DNA of 64,000 nucleotides from Flavobacterium sp. SLB02 (GTDB taxonomy: Bacteria > Bacteroidota > Bacteroidia > Flavobacteriales > Flavobacteriaceae): the NCBI RefSeq assembly GCF_009664855.1, contig NZ_CP045928.1, positions 4,232,508 to 4,296,507 on the forward strand, given 5' to 3'. Below are positions 44,828 through 52,026 of the stretch, piece by piece. The notes beneath the pieces were generated by a model, which saw nothing but the letters and a program-made list of their open reading frames with translations, was not told where the DNA came from and did not search any database. Position numbers and translations under genes: made by a program. The first letter of the stretch is position 1; every line of letters starts with the position of its first letter.

Positions 44828-46534
44828 ATGAAAGCGAATAAACAAGACTCAAATATTTTCTTTTACCAGCAGGCTTCAAAACTCGCTAGAATTGGAAATT
44901 GGGAATTTGATGTTGCGAGTAACAAAGTATACTGGTCCAACATTGTCCACGAACTTCACGAAACAAACCCGAAAACTTTCACGCCTGCTTTAGAAACAGG
45001 TCTAAGATTTTATAGGGAAGATTTTCGATCAATGGTAAATGACACTTTACAAAATAGCATTGAAACTGGTGCTGTATTTGACTTTGAAGCTGTTATAATA
45101 ACTAAGAAAAAGAACGAGCGTTGGGTTCGGGCTATTGGAAATGTAGAAATGATTCATGGGAAATGCCAACGGATATATGGCAGTTTTCAGGATATTCACG
45201 CTTACAAGTTGCTGGAGCTTCAAATTCGTGAGATTTTGGGAAGTATATCTGACGCTTTTTATGCTGTGGACAAAAACTGGAAGTTTACTTATTTCAACAA
45301 GGAAGCAGAGAACTTACTCTTAAAGAAAGCTGAAGATGTTTTGGGCAAGAATATTTGGGAATTATTTCCAGCAATTGCAGATACTCCTATTCGGAAAATT
45401 TATCAAAGGGTCGCCCGATCAAAGAGAAAAGAATCCTTTGAATATTATTACCCGGGAGATGGAAAATGGTATGAAATAAATACCTATCCATCGCAGGGCG
45501 GGGTATCTGCCTACTTCAAGAAGATAGATGAACGAAAGCATGCCGCAGAAGAACTTGAAAAAGCTTATCAGGAAAAAATCAACATTCTGGAAAGTATCGG
45601 AGATGCTTTTTTCTATGTTAACAAAGATTGGGTAGTAACCTATTTAAATAAAGAAACAGAAAAGGTATTGCATAGAAAAAGGGATACCCTGATTGGCAAA
45701 AACCTTTGGGATGAATATCCTGACGCCATTGAGACCGACTTTTACCGACAATATCATAAAGCCATGGAAACTCAAGAAAATTTGACTTTTGAAGAGTTTT
45801 ACCCTGCGTTGAATGTATGGCTAGAGGTGACGGTATATCCTTCAACCACTGGGTTGTCTGTTTATTTTAGAGACATCACACTGAGAAAAGAGTCGAATAT
45901 ACGCCTGCTTCAATCCAATGAACGTTTTGAAAAAGTTGCTGAAGCGACCAATGATGCGATATGGGATTGGAATATCTTAGAAAATACACTGTATTGGGGG
46001 GCTGGTTTAAAAAATCTTTTTGGATACGAATTTGAAAAAACAACTCCAACTTTGGAAACCTGGACCAATCACATTCACCCTGAGGATCGGGAATGGGTAT
46101 TGCAAAGTATTTATGGAGCACTCGAAAAACCCAACCAATCTGACTGGATTGCCGAGTATCGTTATCAAAAAAATGATGGTACTTTTTCCGATGTCGTAGA
46201 CAAGGGCATTGTAATTAGAGATGAAAAAGGAAATCCTATCCGTATGGTAGGAGCCATGAATGATATCACGGAGCGAAAGAATTTTGAAATAAGCAGAAAT
46301 AATTATGTCAGGCAAATTGAAATACAGAACGAAAAACTCAAAAATATTGCCTGGACACAGTCTCATATTGTGAGGGCTCCCCTTGCAAGAATGTTGGGGA
46401 TTATGAATGTTATTGAGGATAATAATGAAAGTCTTGATGATACTTTAATGTGGTTAAAACATTTGAGAGATTCCGCAAATGAATTGGATGACATTGTAAA
46501 GAATATGGTTAATGAGGCACAACACTTAACTTAA
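44828..46534 (+). CDS. Multi-PAS sensor protein without kinase ATPase domain
   Basis: A 568-residue cytoplasmic protein with four PAS domains (about residues 8-130, 131-245, 250-355 and 365-480; e.g. IGNWEFDVASNKVYWS, then AIWDWNILENTLYWGAG). It ends in a DHp-like helical segment with an H-box (WTQSHIVRAPLARMLGIM) and then stops, so there is no HATPase domain. It may act as phospho-relay partner or in trans with another kinase. Such truncated PAS/DHp proteins occur in Bacteroidota. A response regulator follows at 10 bp. Confidence 0.88.
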   Translation: MKANKQDSNIFFYQQASKLARIGNWEFDVASNKVYWSNIVHELHETNPKTFTPALETGLRFYREDFRSMVNDTLQNSIETGAVFDFEAVIITKKKNERWVRAIGNVEMIHGKCQRIYGSFQDIHAYKLLELQIREILGSISDAFYAVDKNWKFTYFNKEAENLLLKKAEDVLGKNIWELFPAIADTPIRKIYQRVARSKRKESFEYYYPGDGKWYEINTYPSQGGVSAYFKKIDERKHAAEELEKAYQEKINILESIGDAFFYVNKDWVVTYLNKETEKVLHRKRDTLIGKNLWDEYPDAIETDFYRQYHKAMETQENLTFEEFYPALNVWLEVTVYPSTTGLSVYFRDITLRKESNIRLLQSNERFEKVAEATNDAIWDWNILENTLYWGAGLKNLFGYEFEKTTPTLETWTNHIHPEDREWVLQSIYGALEKPNQSDWIAEYRYQKNDGTFSDVVDKGIVIRDEKGNPIRMVGAMNDITERKNFEISRNNYVRQIEIQNEKLKNIAWTQSHIVRAPLARMLGIMNVIEDNNESLDDTLMWLKHLRDSANELDDIVKNMVNEAQHLT

Positions 46535-46544
46535 ACATGAAGAA

Positions 46545-46970
46545 ATGAACAAAACAGTACTTATAGTAGATGATGATCCGATCGTCAGATTCGTTATCCA
46601 AAAAATGATTCACAAATTGGATGATTCAGTTTATTGTCATCATTGTGATAACGGAGAAATGGGTTTGGCAGTATTAGAAACTCTACAAAACTCAAACGAT
46701 ACTATTGTTGTACTTTTAGACATCAATATGCCAGTACTAAATGGATGGGGCTTTTTAGACGGTCTGCAAAAAATAAAACCTGAGTCTTTCAATAAATTTC
46801 AACTCTACATTGTAACTTCCTCCACAGATGAAAGCGACAAGTTAAAATCTCAATCATATCCTGTGATTAAAAAGTTATATCACAAACCACTTTCGAAACA
46901 GGACATCGAAGAAATTTTGAATTTAGATGATATAATTAAGTTTGACATGGTCAAACTATCGTTAAGTTAA
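46545..46970 (+). CDS. Single-domain response regulator
   Basis: A 141-residue CheY-like receiver (VLIVDDDPIVRFVI; phospho-acceptor Asp in VVLLDINMPVLNGW; YHKPLSKQ lysine). No output domain. It is the partner of the preceding PAS/DHp protein and probably passes a signal by protein contact. It is the last gene of cassette-like unit 1. Confidence 0.94.
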   Translation: MNKTVLIVDDDPIVRFVIQKMIHKLDDSVYCHHCDNGEMGLAVLETLQNSNDTIVVLLDINMPVLNGWGFLDGLQKIKPESFNKFQLYIVTSSTDESDKLKSQSYPVIKKLYHKPLSKQDIEEILNLDDIIKFDMVKLSLS

Positions 46971-47001
46971 CTTTAACTGTTTCAATGAATAGACAAATAC
47001 C

Positions 47002-47139
47002 TGTGCATAACAGCAGCTACCCAAAAGGCGGGGATTGGTGTTCCAAAGATAGTTTTGTGGTTAATGGAACATTAGTTTTTCAAATCCATTTTTGTGGCAA
47101 AAATCCCGCCCTTCGGGTAGCTGCAAAACGTTATAGCCA
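47002..47139. repeat. attC-like site 1
   Basis: Left arm GCATAACAGCAGCTACCCAA, then AAGGCGGGGAT; right arm ATCCCGCCCTTCGGGTAGCT, then GCAAAACGTTATAGCCA. The arms pair over about 22 bp with one- or two-base bulges, like an integron attC. The core is AAC^GTTATAG at 47127-47136. The left box TGTGCATAAC complements the start of unit 1, and the right box GTTATAGCCA complements the end of unit 2 (47755-47764). Confidence 0.5.
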
Positions 47140-47165
47140 ATTTTAACCCTCATAAAAGACAAGTC

Positions 47166-47558
47166 ATGGAATATGTAGATGTTGTCACTAGATTGTCAGC
47201 AAAAACTGGAATCGACAGAAATATTTTCTATCTTAATTTTGAAAAATGCGAAGAACTAGGTTTGGCAATTGTTAATAGCCATAAATCAAATCATTATTAC
47301 CTTTCTAAATATGAATACTGGCAAAATTCAGAGTATGGAGGCTGGAAAAGTGTTGCTTTGTTTGTTCCGAAAGAAGTAATAGCTGAGTTCCTAGCTGTTT
47401 TAAATGAAGTATTACATGAACTTGGCGAAGAAATTATAGATTTGAATAATATTCCTGAACAATTCAGTTACGTTACAGACGACGGAATGTTTAATATTTT
47501 GCTTGGTCAAAAAGATGGAGATTATTATAGAATTGATTTTGCTCAAAGAAATAGATAA
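47166..47558 (+). CDS. Hypothetical protein (cassette-like unit 2, gene 1)
   Basis: A 130-residue soluble protein (MEYVDVVTRLSAKTGIDRNI...), acidic, with no signal peptide or membrane helix. The composition looks like a folded alpha/beta domain (WKSVALFVPKEVIAEFLAVL). I recognise no family. It starts 36 bp after the boundary box GTTATAG and is followed at 30 bp by a small zinc-ribbon gene in the same unit. Confidence 0.6.
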   Translation: MEYVDVVTRLSAKTGIDRNIFYLNFEKCEELGLAIVNSHKSNHYYLSKYEYWQNSEYGGWKSVALFVPKEVIAEFLAVLNEVLHELGEEIIDLNNIPEQFSYVTDDGMFNILLGQKDGDYYRIDFAQRNR

Positions 47559-47588
47559 AAACAATATTAACCTTTATAAAAATAAATT

Positions 47589-47747
47589 ATGTGTACAACT
47601 CAACCTGTTTTTCAAGTAAGCGTAAATGAACAAGTTACATATTTATGCGGAAAATGCCTAGCGGAACATTATATCGATTCAGAAGTTAGAATACTAAATG
47701 ACAATCATGTTGTTGGAGAAACTTGTCAGTGTATTGTATGTGAATAA
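47589..47747 (+). CDS. 52-residue zinc-ribbon-like protein (unit 2, gene 2)
   Basis: ATG at 47589 opens a 52-residue frame ending at the TAA 47745-47747. It contains YLCGKCLAEH and, at the C-terminus, ETCQCIVCE, giving five cysteines in CxxC and CxCxxC arrangement, as in a small zinc ribbon. The frame is short but lies snugly between the preceding gene and attC-like site 2, in the same orientation. No family recognised. Confidence 0.6.
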   Translation: MCTTQPVFQVSVNEQVTYLCGKCLAEHYIDSEVRILNDNHVVGETCQCIVCE

Positions 47748-47754
47748 TAAAAAC

Positions 47755-47898
47755 TGGCTATAACAGCTACAAGCAATTTGGGGATTTGGCTTAATTGAAA
47801 AATTGCTTTGTATTTGGAAGATTTGGCAAGTCCAAAAATAGGTCTTAATTTAGGACCAAACTACTTGTAGCGCGAGAAGCGCGATAACGTTGTGGTGC
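47755..47898. repeat. attC-like site 2
   Basis: Left arm GCTACAAGCAATTTGG and right arm CCAAACTACTTGTAGC pair at 14 of 16 positions (about 47765-47780 and 47856-47871). The right arm is followed by a GC-rich hairpin (GCGCGAGAAGCGCG) and the core AAC^GTTGTGGTGC (47886-47898). The left box TGGCTATAAC (47755-47764) is the perfect complement of the start of unit 2. Confidence 0.5.
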
Positions 47899-47923
47899 AT
47901 AGTAAAGAACCGAAATACTAAAT

Positions 47924-48817
47924 ATGAAAATATTGATAACATTATTATGTGTAATTGCAGGACTAATAATTTTATATTTTGGATTAGCATTTATTTTAAT
48001 TCAAATTCGAAGACCAAAATTCAACAATAAAGGCTATACGAAACTTGAAAAAAAACTTTTAGATATTTTTACTTCTATGTTTGACCCTGATTTAGCTGAC
48101 AAGATTAAGATGCAAATTGAATACTTCGAAAATAAACGTAAATCGAGGCAATATTGGGAGAAGAGTATGTCAATAGAACTATATGGAGATAAAAAAATGC
48201 CGCCTAACTTAAAGTATCCAAGACGAGATGAAAGTAAAATTGCAACGATTAGATTTAAAGTAAACGAAGAAAAATACAGTATTGATTTTAATACTTATGA
48301 CGGCAGGATTTGGGGATGGAAAATCAGACCCAATCCCAAGCGAATTCAAAGAAAAGACAATATTGAAGTAATTAGTAAAAAGATTAACAATGATCCAAAT
48401 GAGAAAGTTGTAATCAGTATCGAAAAAACAGAATTCAAGACGATTCCAAATTTTGATGGCGTGATTGGAGAGATTGCAAAAGTGAAACCAATTAAAACTG
48501 CATATAATCCGTTAATTCCACAGCAAATTGAGATATTTAAACTGAAAATTGACTCAGTCCTTCCACATGGTTACATACAAATCATTGAGCAAACCGAGGG
48601 CTTGGAATTTCAGGAATTTCGAATTTCAGGAATCTCTGAAATACAGAGAACAGGATTAGATGATGGAGATTATTTTCATTTAGCGGAATTTGACGATGGT
48701 ATAATTGCCATAAAAGAAAATGATAAAAACGGCGAACTTTATTTTTGCCATTTTTCGGGGCTGATTGATAAAGTGGGAACAGATTTCGACAAAACATTAA
48801 AAGAAAGAACTATATAA
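47924..48817 (+). CDS. Membrane-anchored protein with possible SUKH-like tail (unit 3)
   Basis: A 297-residue protein with one N-terminal transmembrane helix (about residues 4-26), a charged linker and a soluble part. The C-terminal 95 residues (VLPHGYIQIIEQTEGLEFQ, then HLAEFDDGIIAIKENDKNGEL) have the spacing of SMI1/KNR4 (SUKH) immunity-like domains, seen only by eye. The start is 35 bp after the GTTGTGG box. It is the single gene of cassette-like unit 3. Confidence 0.6.
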   Translation: MKILITLLCVIAGLIILYFGLAFILIQIRRPKFNNKGYTKLEKKLLDIFTSMFDPDLADKIKMQIEYFENKRKSRQYWEKSMSIELYGDKKMPPNLKYPRRDESKIATIRFKVNEEKYSIDFNTYDGRIWGWKIRPNPKRIQRKDNIEVISKKINNDPNEKVVISIEKTEFKTIPNFDGVIGEIAKVKPIKTAYNPLIPQQIEIFKLKIDSVLPHGYIQIIEQTEGLEFQEFRISGISEIQRTGLDDGDYFHLAEFDDGIIAIKENDKNGELYFCHFSGLIDKVGTDFDKTLKERTI

Positions 48818-48820
48818 CTA

Positions 48821-48850
48821 CACACCAAAACAACTACTATAACGTTAATC
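48821..48850. repeat. Collapsed attC-like end of unit 3
   Basis: CACACCAAAACAACTACTATAACGTTAATC. CACCAAAAC resembles the complement of the start of unit 3 (GTTGTGGTG reads CACCACAAC), AACTAC resembles the AGCTAC arm, and AACGTT is the core. The long middle of the site is missing, which suggests deletion. Confidence 0.35.
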
Positions 48851-49012
48851 ATGATTTTGAATTTGAAATAAGCTGGAGGCGAATTTAAAAATTATATTAT
48901 CCATATAATTAATGTAAAAAATAAATCCTTGATGGACTTCGAACCAAAATTTCCTTTAAATCTAGGCATTTTCAAAACTAAAAGAAAATGTTGAAAATTT
49001 TCGAACCATAAA

Positions 49013-49044
49013 AAAGCCTGCAAAATATACACTTTGCAGGCTTT
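49013..49044 (-). terminator. Terminator of tRNA-Arg
   Basis: Stem AAAGCCTGCAAA (49013-49024) with TTTGCAGGCTTT (49033-49044). On the minus strand it follows the tRNA 3' end by about 12 bases and ends in a T run. Identical copy (16 bases) at the left island boundary. Confidence 0.8.
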
Positions 49045-49056
49045 CAATTTTTATAG

Positions 49057-49130
49057 TGACCACGGAGGGGTTCGAACCCCCAACCCTCAGAGCCGAAATC
49101 TGATATTCTATCCAGTTGAACTACGTGGTC
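49057..49130 (-). tRNA. tRNA-Arg (anticodon TCG)
   Basis: Minus-strand cloverleaf: acceptor GACCACG (5') with CGTGGTC (3'), discriminator A at 49057, D stem GTTC/GAAT, anticodon stem TCAGA/TCTGA around loop TTTCGGC giving anticodon TCG, and T-arm GGGGGTTCGAACCCC. CCA is not encoded. It would read CGA and possibly other CGN codons. Its 3' end and terminator are duplicated at 44433-44508, so it is a likely integration site. Confidence 0.9.
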
Positions 49131-49210
49131 AAAAACTTAAATTTCAATTTTTTGAATCCCAAATTCCAACTTTTACATTTGGAATTTGGAATTTATATAT
49201 TGGAATTTTA

Positions 49211-49660
49211 TTATACTAATAATTTTTTTACAATTGCAGAAATAGTTTTTCCTTCAGCAGTTCCACCTAATTGTGCAGAAGCTAATCCCATAACTTTTCC
49301 CATTGAGGCAATTCCTGAAGCTCCTGTTTCAGCGATAATTTTGGCAACTACAGCTTCTACTTCTTCTTCACTTAATTGTGCAGGTAAAAATTTCTCGATT
49401 ACAGCAACCTGAGCCAATTCCGGCTCTGCTAAATCAGGACGATTTTGCTCTGTAAAAATACGAGCGCTTTCTTTACGGGTTTTAACTAGTCTTTGAAGTA
49501 ATTTAATTTCATCGTCTTCTGTTAATTCTTCTTTCGAACCTGATGATGTTGCAGCTAATAACATTTCAGATTTAATGGCTCTTAATGCTTCTAATGCTAC
49601 TGTATCTTTTGCTCTCATGGCGGTTTTAATCTCGTCCATGATTAATGTTTGTAAACTCAT
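49211..49660 (-). CDS. GatB/YqeY domain-containing protein
   Basis: A 149-residue helical protein of the YqeY family, related to the C-terminal tail domain of GatB. It has MSLQTLIMDEIKTAMRAKD, the block EALRAIKSEMLLA, and KVMGLASAQLGGTAEGKTISAIVK at the end (spaced over about 24 residues). A role in tRNA-dependent amidation has been suggested from the GatB similarity; it is not established. It is 203 bp downstream of ftsZ, behind ftsZ's terminator. Confidence 0.92.
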   Translation of the reverse strand: MSLQTLIMDEIKTAMRAKDTVALEALRAIKSEMLLAATSSGSKEELTEDDEIKLLQRLVKTRKESARIFTEQNRPDLAEPELAQVAVIEKFLPAQLSEEEVEAVVAKIIAETGASGIASMGKVMGLASAQLGGTAEGKTISAIVKKLLV

Positions 49661-49720
49661 CTTATTTTTTTATTTAAATAGGTACTACCTATAATTGATA
49701 TGCATATTTGAAATCGTAAT

Positions 49721-49742
49721 CTCGACTTCGCCCGAACTGACA
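49721..49742. repeat. Dispersed repeat (CTCGACTTCGC type)
   Basis: CTCGACTTCGCCCGAACTGA then CA; the complement TGTCAGTTCGGGCGAAGTCG matches the family at 24516-24545 and 37242-37267. It is in the ftsZ/yqeY gap. Confidence 0.45.
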
Positions 49743-49798
49743 ACAAGATTAACTTTAAAAGCTAAGTGTAGAAGTCAAATTTTAAATTCTGTGCGAAG

Positions 49799-49836
49799 AT
49801 AAAAAAAATAACCCGAAAATTAAATCCAATTTTCGG
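49799..49836 (-). terminator. Terminator after ftsZ
   Basis: Perfect 10-bp stem CCCGAAAATT (49811-49820) and AATTTTCGGG (49827-49836), 6-base loop, with a T run on the minus strand. It ends the dcw cluster transcript. Confidence 0.85.
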
Positions 49837-49863
49837 GCTATCTTTATTATTAGGATTGTAAAA

Positions 49864-51942
49864 TTAATCTACGTTGTCGTGCAAAAATGAATTGTTTGAA
49901 CGCAACTGCAAATCGTTGTTACTATCTGTTCCAACTGATATTCTCGAATTGTTATTATTTGCTTGAGAATTTGATAAATCGATACCTAATCTTTTGTAAG
50001 CAGGCTCTTTTTCAAGTTCATCAATTCTTGAAACATTATTATGGAATTTATAATTAAATTCTTTTAGTTTCTTTCTTCTTTCTTCAGCTCTCAAACGTAA
50101 AGTTTCCTCGATTGTCAATTCCATCGGAGAAACCTCTGAAGTTGTTGTAAAGTGAGCTTCACTTGCAAAATCAGTTTTTTGCTTCATCGTGATATTTAAT
50201 TCCGCAGGAATTACATCTTCTACCACTTTATCCACAGGTTTTGACGCTACTAACTCATTCTCTACCTCCATATATTCTTCCAAAGAATATTTGATGATTC
50301 CTTTATCTGAAAGCTCTGTTACCGGAACAAACTGAACCGGATCATTTACTTTTATATTACGGGTCTCATTCGATAATTCGAATAAAACTTTATTTTCCTG
50401 TTCTGCAACCGGTTCCTTTTTAACTTCTGGCTCTGATCTAAAAAGAGGCAAATCGAATGAGAAAGTCGTTTGTTCTTCTCTTTCAAAAGTTCTTTGCTGA
50501 ACCTGCTGAATTGGTTTTACATCCTGAAAAATCGGAGTTTCCGCAGCCGAAATAGTAAAATCAATATCGCTAATAGGCGAAACAATTTCGAAAGTTACGT
50601 CAAGATTTTTGATAAACTCAGACATAACCACTAATTCTTCCTTATTCATTTGCGGATTTCCTGTAACATTCATTGATGGATTGCCTGCAACATTCATTGA
50701 CGGAGTAACAGCAACTGGTGCAACTTCAATTGGAGCAACTTCAACTGGAGCAACATGCGTAGCTGTAAACGGCATTTCGGTATCTTCATCATCCATTAAA
50801 TCAAAAACAATTTTCTCTTCAGATTTTGCAGTAGGTGTTTCTGCATTTACATCAAAAGAAGTAACTGATTTATTCGATAAATTATGAACACTTCTTTGCT
50901 CATCCTCTAGCGTATGAATGATTTTTTTAGGCTCTGTATTTACAATTTCATTTTGTTGTTCAACATCAAAACCTGTTGCAATAATAGTCACGGCAATAGC
51001 ATCACCAAGAGTTTCGTCTTCACCAACCCCCATGATAATATTGGCATTATGACCTGCTTCTACCTGAATGTGATCATTGATTTCTCCAATCTCATCCAAT
51101 GTAATTTCGTTTGATCCAGAAACGATAAGCAACAATACGTTTTTGGCTCCTGTAATTTTGTTATCGTTTAACAATGGAGAATCCAATGCAGAAACGATAG
51201 CATCCTTGGCTCTGTTTTCGCCTTCGGCAACAGAAGATCCCATGATCGCCGTTCCACTGTTTGACAAAACAGTTTTAGCATCACGTAAATCGATATTTTG
51301 AGTATAGTGGTGCGTAATTACTTCAGCAATACCTCTTGAGGCTGTTGCCAAAACTTCATCCGCTTTCGAGAATCCTGCTTTAAAACCAAGATTTCCGTAT
51401 ACTTCTCTTAACTTATTATTATTAATTACAATTAGCGAATCGACTTGCTTACGCAATTTTTCGATTCCTAAAAGCGCTTGCTCCTGACGTACTTTTCCTT
51501 CGAACTGAAAAGGAATAGTCACGATACCAACCGTAAGGATTTCTCTTTCTTTGGCCAATTGTGCAATTACCGGAGCTGCACCAGTACCTGTACCACCACC
51601 CATACCAGCGGTAATAAATACCATCTTAGTACCACGGTCTAACATTTTTTCGATATCGGCGATACTCTCAATAGCAGATTGCTGTCCTACATCAGGATTT
51701 GCTCCTGCTCCAAGACCTTCTGTTAGATTCATACCTAATTGAATTTTATTAGGTACCGAACTGTTCTGTAGTGCCTGTGAATCGGTATTACAAACGATGA
51801 AATCAACGCCTTTAATACCTTGTTTAAACATATGGTTGATAGCATTACTACCACCTCCACCTACACCTATTACTTTGATAACATTTGATTGGTTTTTTGG
51901 TAAATCAAATGAAATACTTCCAAATTCTGAGTTGCTCATCAT
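49864..51942 (-). CDS. ftsZ: Cell division protein FtsZ
   Basis: Tubulin-like GTPase that builds the division ring. GGGGSNA (residues 28-34) and GGGTGTGAAP (115-124) are the GTP-binding loops; the core ends near residue 325. The remaining 365 or so residues form an unusually long tail for FtsZ (692 versus about 350-390 residues in most bacteria). The tail is rich in Glu/Val/Pro and contains short repeats (PVEVAPIEVAPVAVTP; GNPSMNVTGNP). A C-terminal partner-binding motif EPAYKRLGIDL appears near residue 650, resembling the FtsA-binding peptide, followed by 35 more residues. The start could be 51939. Last gene of the dcw transcript. Confidence 0.97.
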   Translation of the reverse strand: MMSNSEFGSISFDLPKNQSNVIKVIGVGGGGSNAINHMFKQGIKGVDFIVCNTDSQALQNSSVPNKIQLGMNLTEGLGAGANPDVGQQSAIESIADIEKMLDRGTKMVFITAGMGGGTGTGAAPVIAQLAKEREILTVGIVTIPFQFEGKVRQEQALLGIEKLRKQVDSLIVINNNKLREVYGNLGFKAGFSKADEVLATASRGIAEVITHHYTQNIDLRDAKTVLSNSGTAIMGSSVAEGENRAKDAIVSALDSPLLNDNKITGAKNVLLLIVSGSNEITLDEIGEINDHIQVEAGHNANIIMGVGEDETLGDAIAVTIIATGFDVEQQNEIVNTEPKKIIHTLEDEQRSVHNLSNKSVTSFDVNAETPTAKSEEKIVFDLMDDEDTEMPFTATHVAPVEVAPIEVAPVAVTPSMNVAGNPSMNVTGNPQMNKEELVVMSEFIKNLDVTFEIVSPISDIDFTISAAETPIFQDVKPIQQVQQRTFEREEQTTFSFDLPLFRSEPEVKKEPVAEQENKVLFELSNETRNIKVNDPVQFVPVTELSDKGIIKYSLEEYMEVENELVASKPVDKVVEDVIPAELNITMKQKTDFASEAHFTTTSEVSPMELTIEETLRLRAEERRKKLKEFNYKFHNNVSRIDELEKEPAYKRLGIDLSNSQANNNNSRISVGTDSNNDLQLRSNNSFLHDNVD

Positions 51943-52026
51943 CTTTTTGGTTTTTGAAATTCTTATTTAATACATTTTTTACTTCTTGACTTGGGGCCAA
52001 AAAAGTAATCCTTTTCTTTTATTATT

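Larger units (their letters stand above)
44433..49077. mobile_element. Candidate genomic island at tRNA-Arg (4.6 kb)
   Basis: Bounded on the left by a degenerate copy of the tRNA-Arg 3' end and terminator and on the right by the intact tRNA. tRNA-Arg is on the minus strand, so insertion at its 3' end would push the original 3' end to lower coordinates, exactly where the degenerate copy is found. Contents are five plus-strand genes in three cassette-like units. No integrase is present; it may have been lost or supplied in trans. The left copy is imperfect, so the event would be old. Confidence 0.45.

Noticed and set aside
49140..49210. Terminator in the AAATTCCAA / TTGGAATTT repeats after yqeY
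   Set aside because: The words form several weak alternative pairings with no clear stem or T run. Similar AATTCCAA words are scattered at 16060, 32045 and 60770, so they are treated as low-complexity repeats rather than a specific site.
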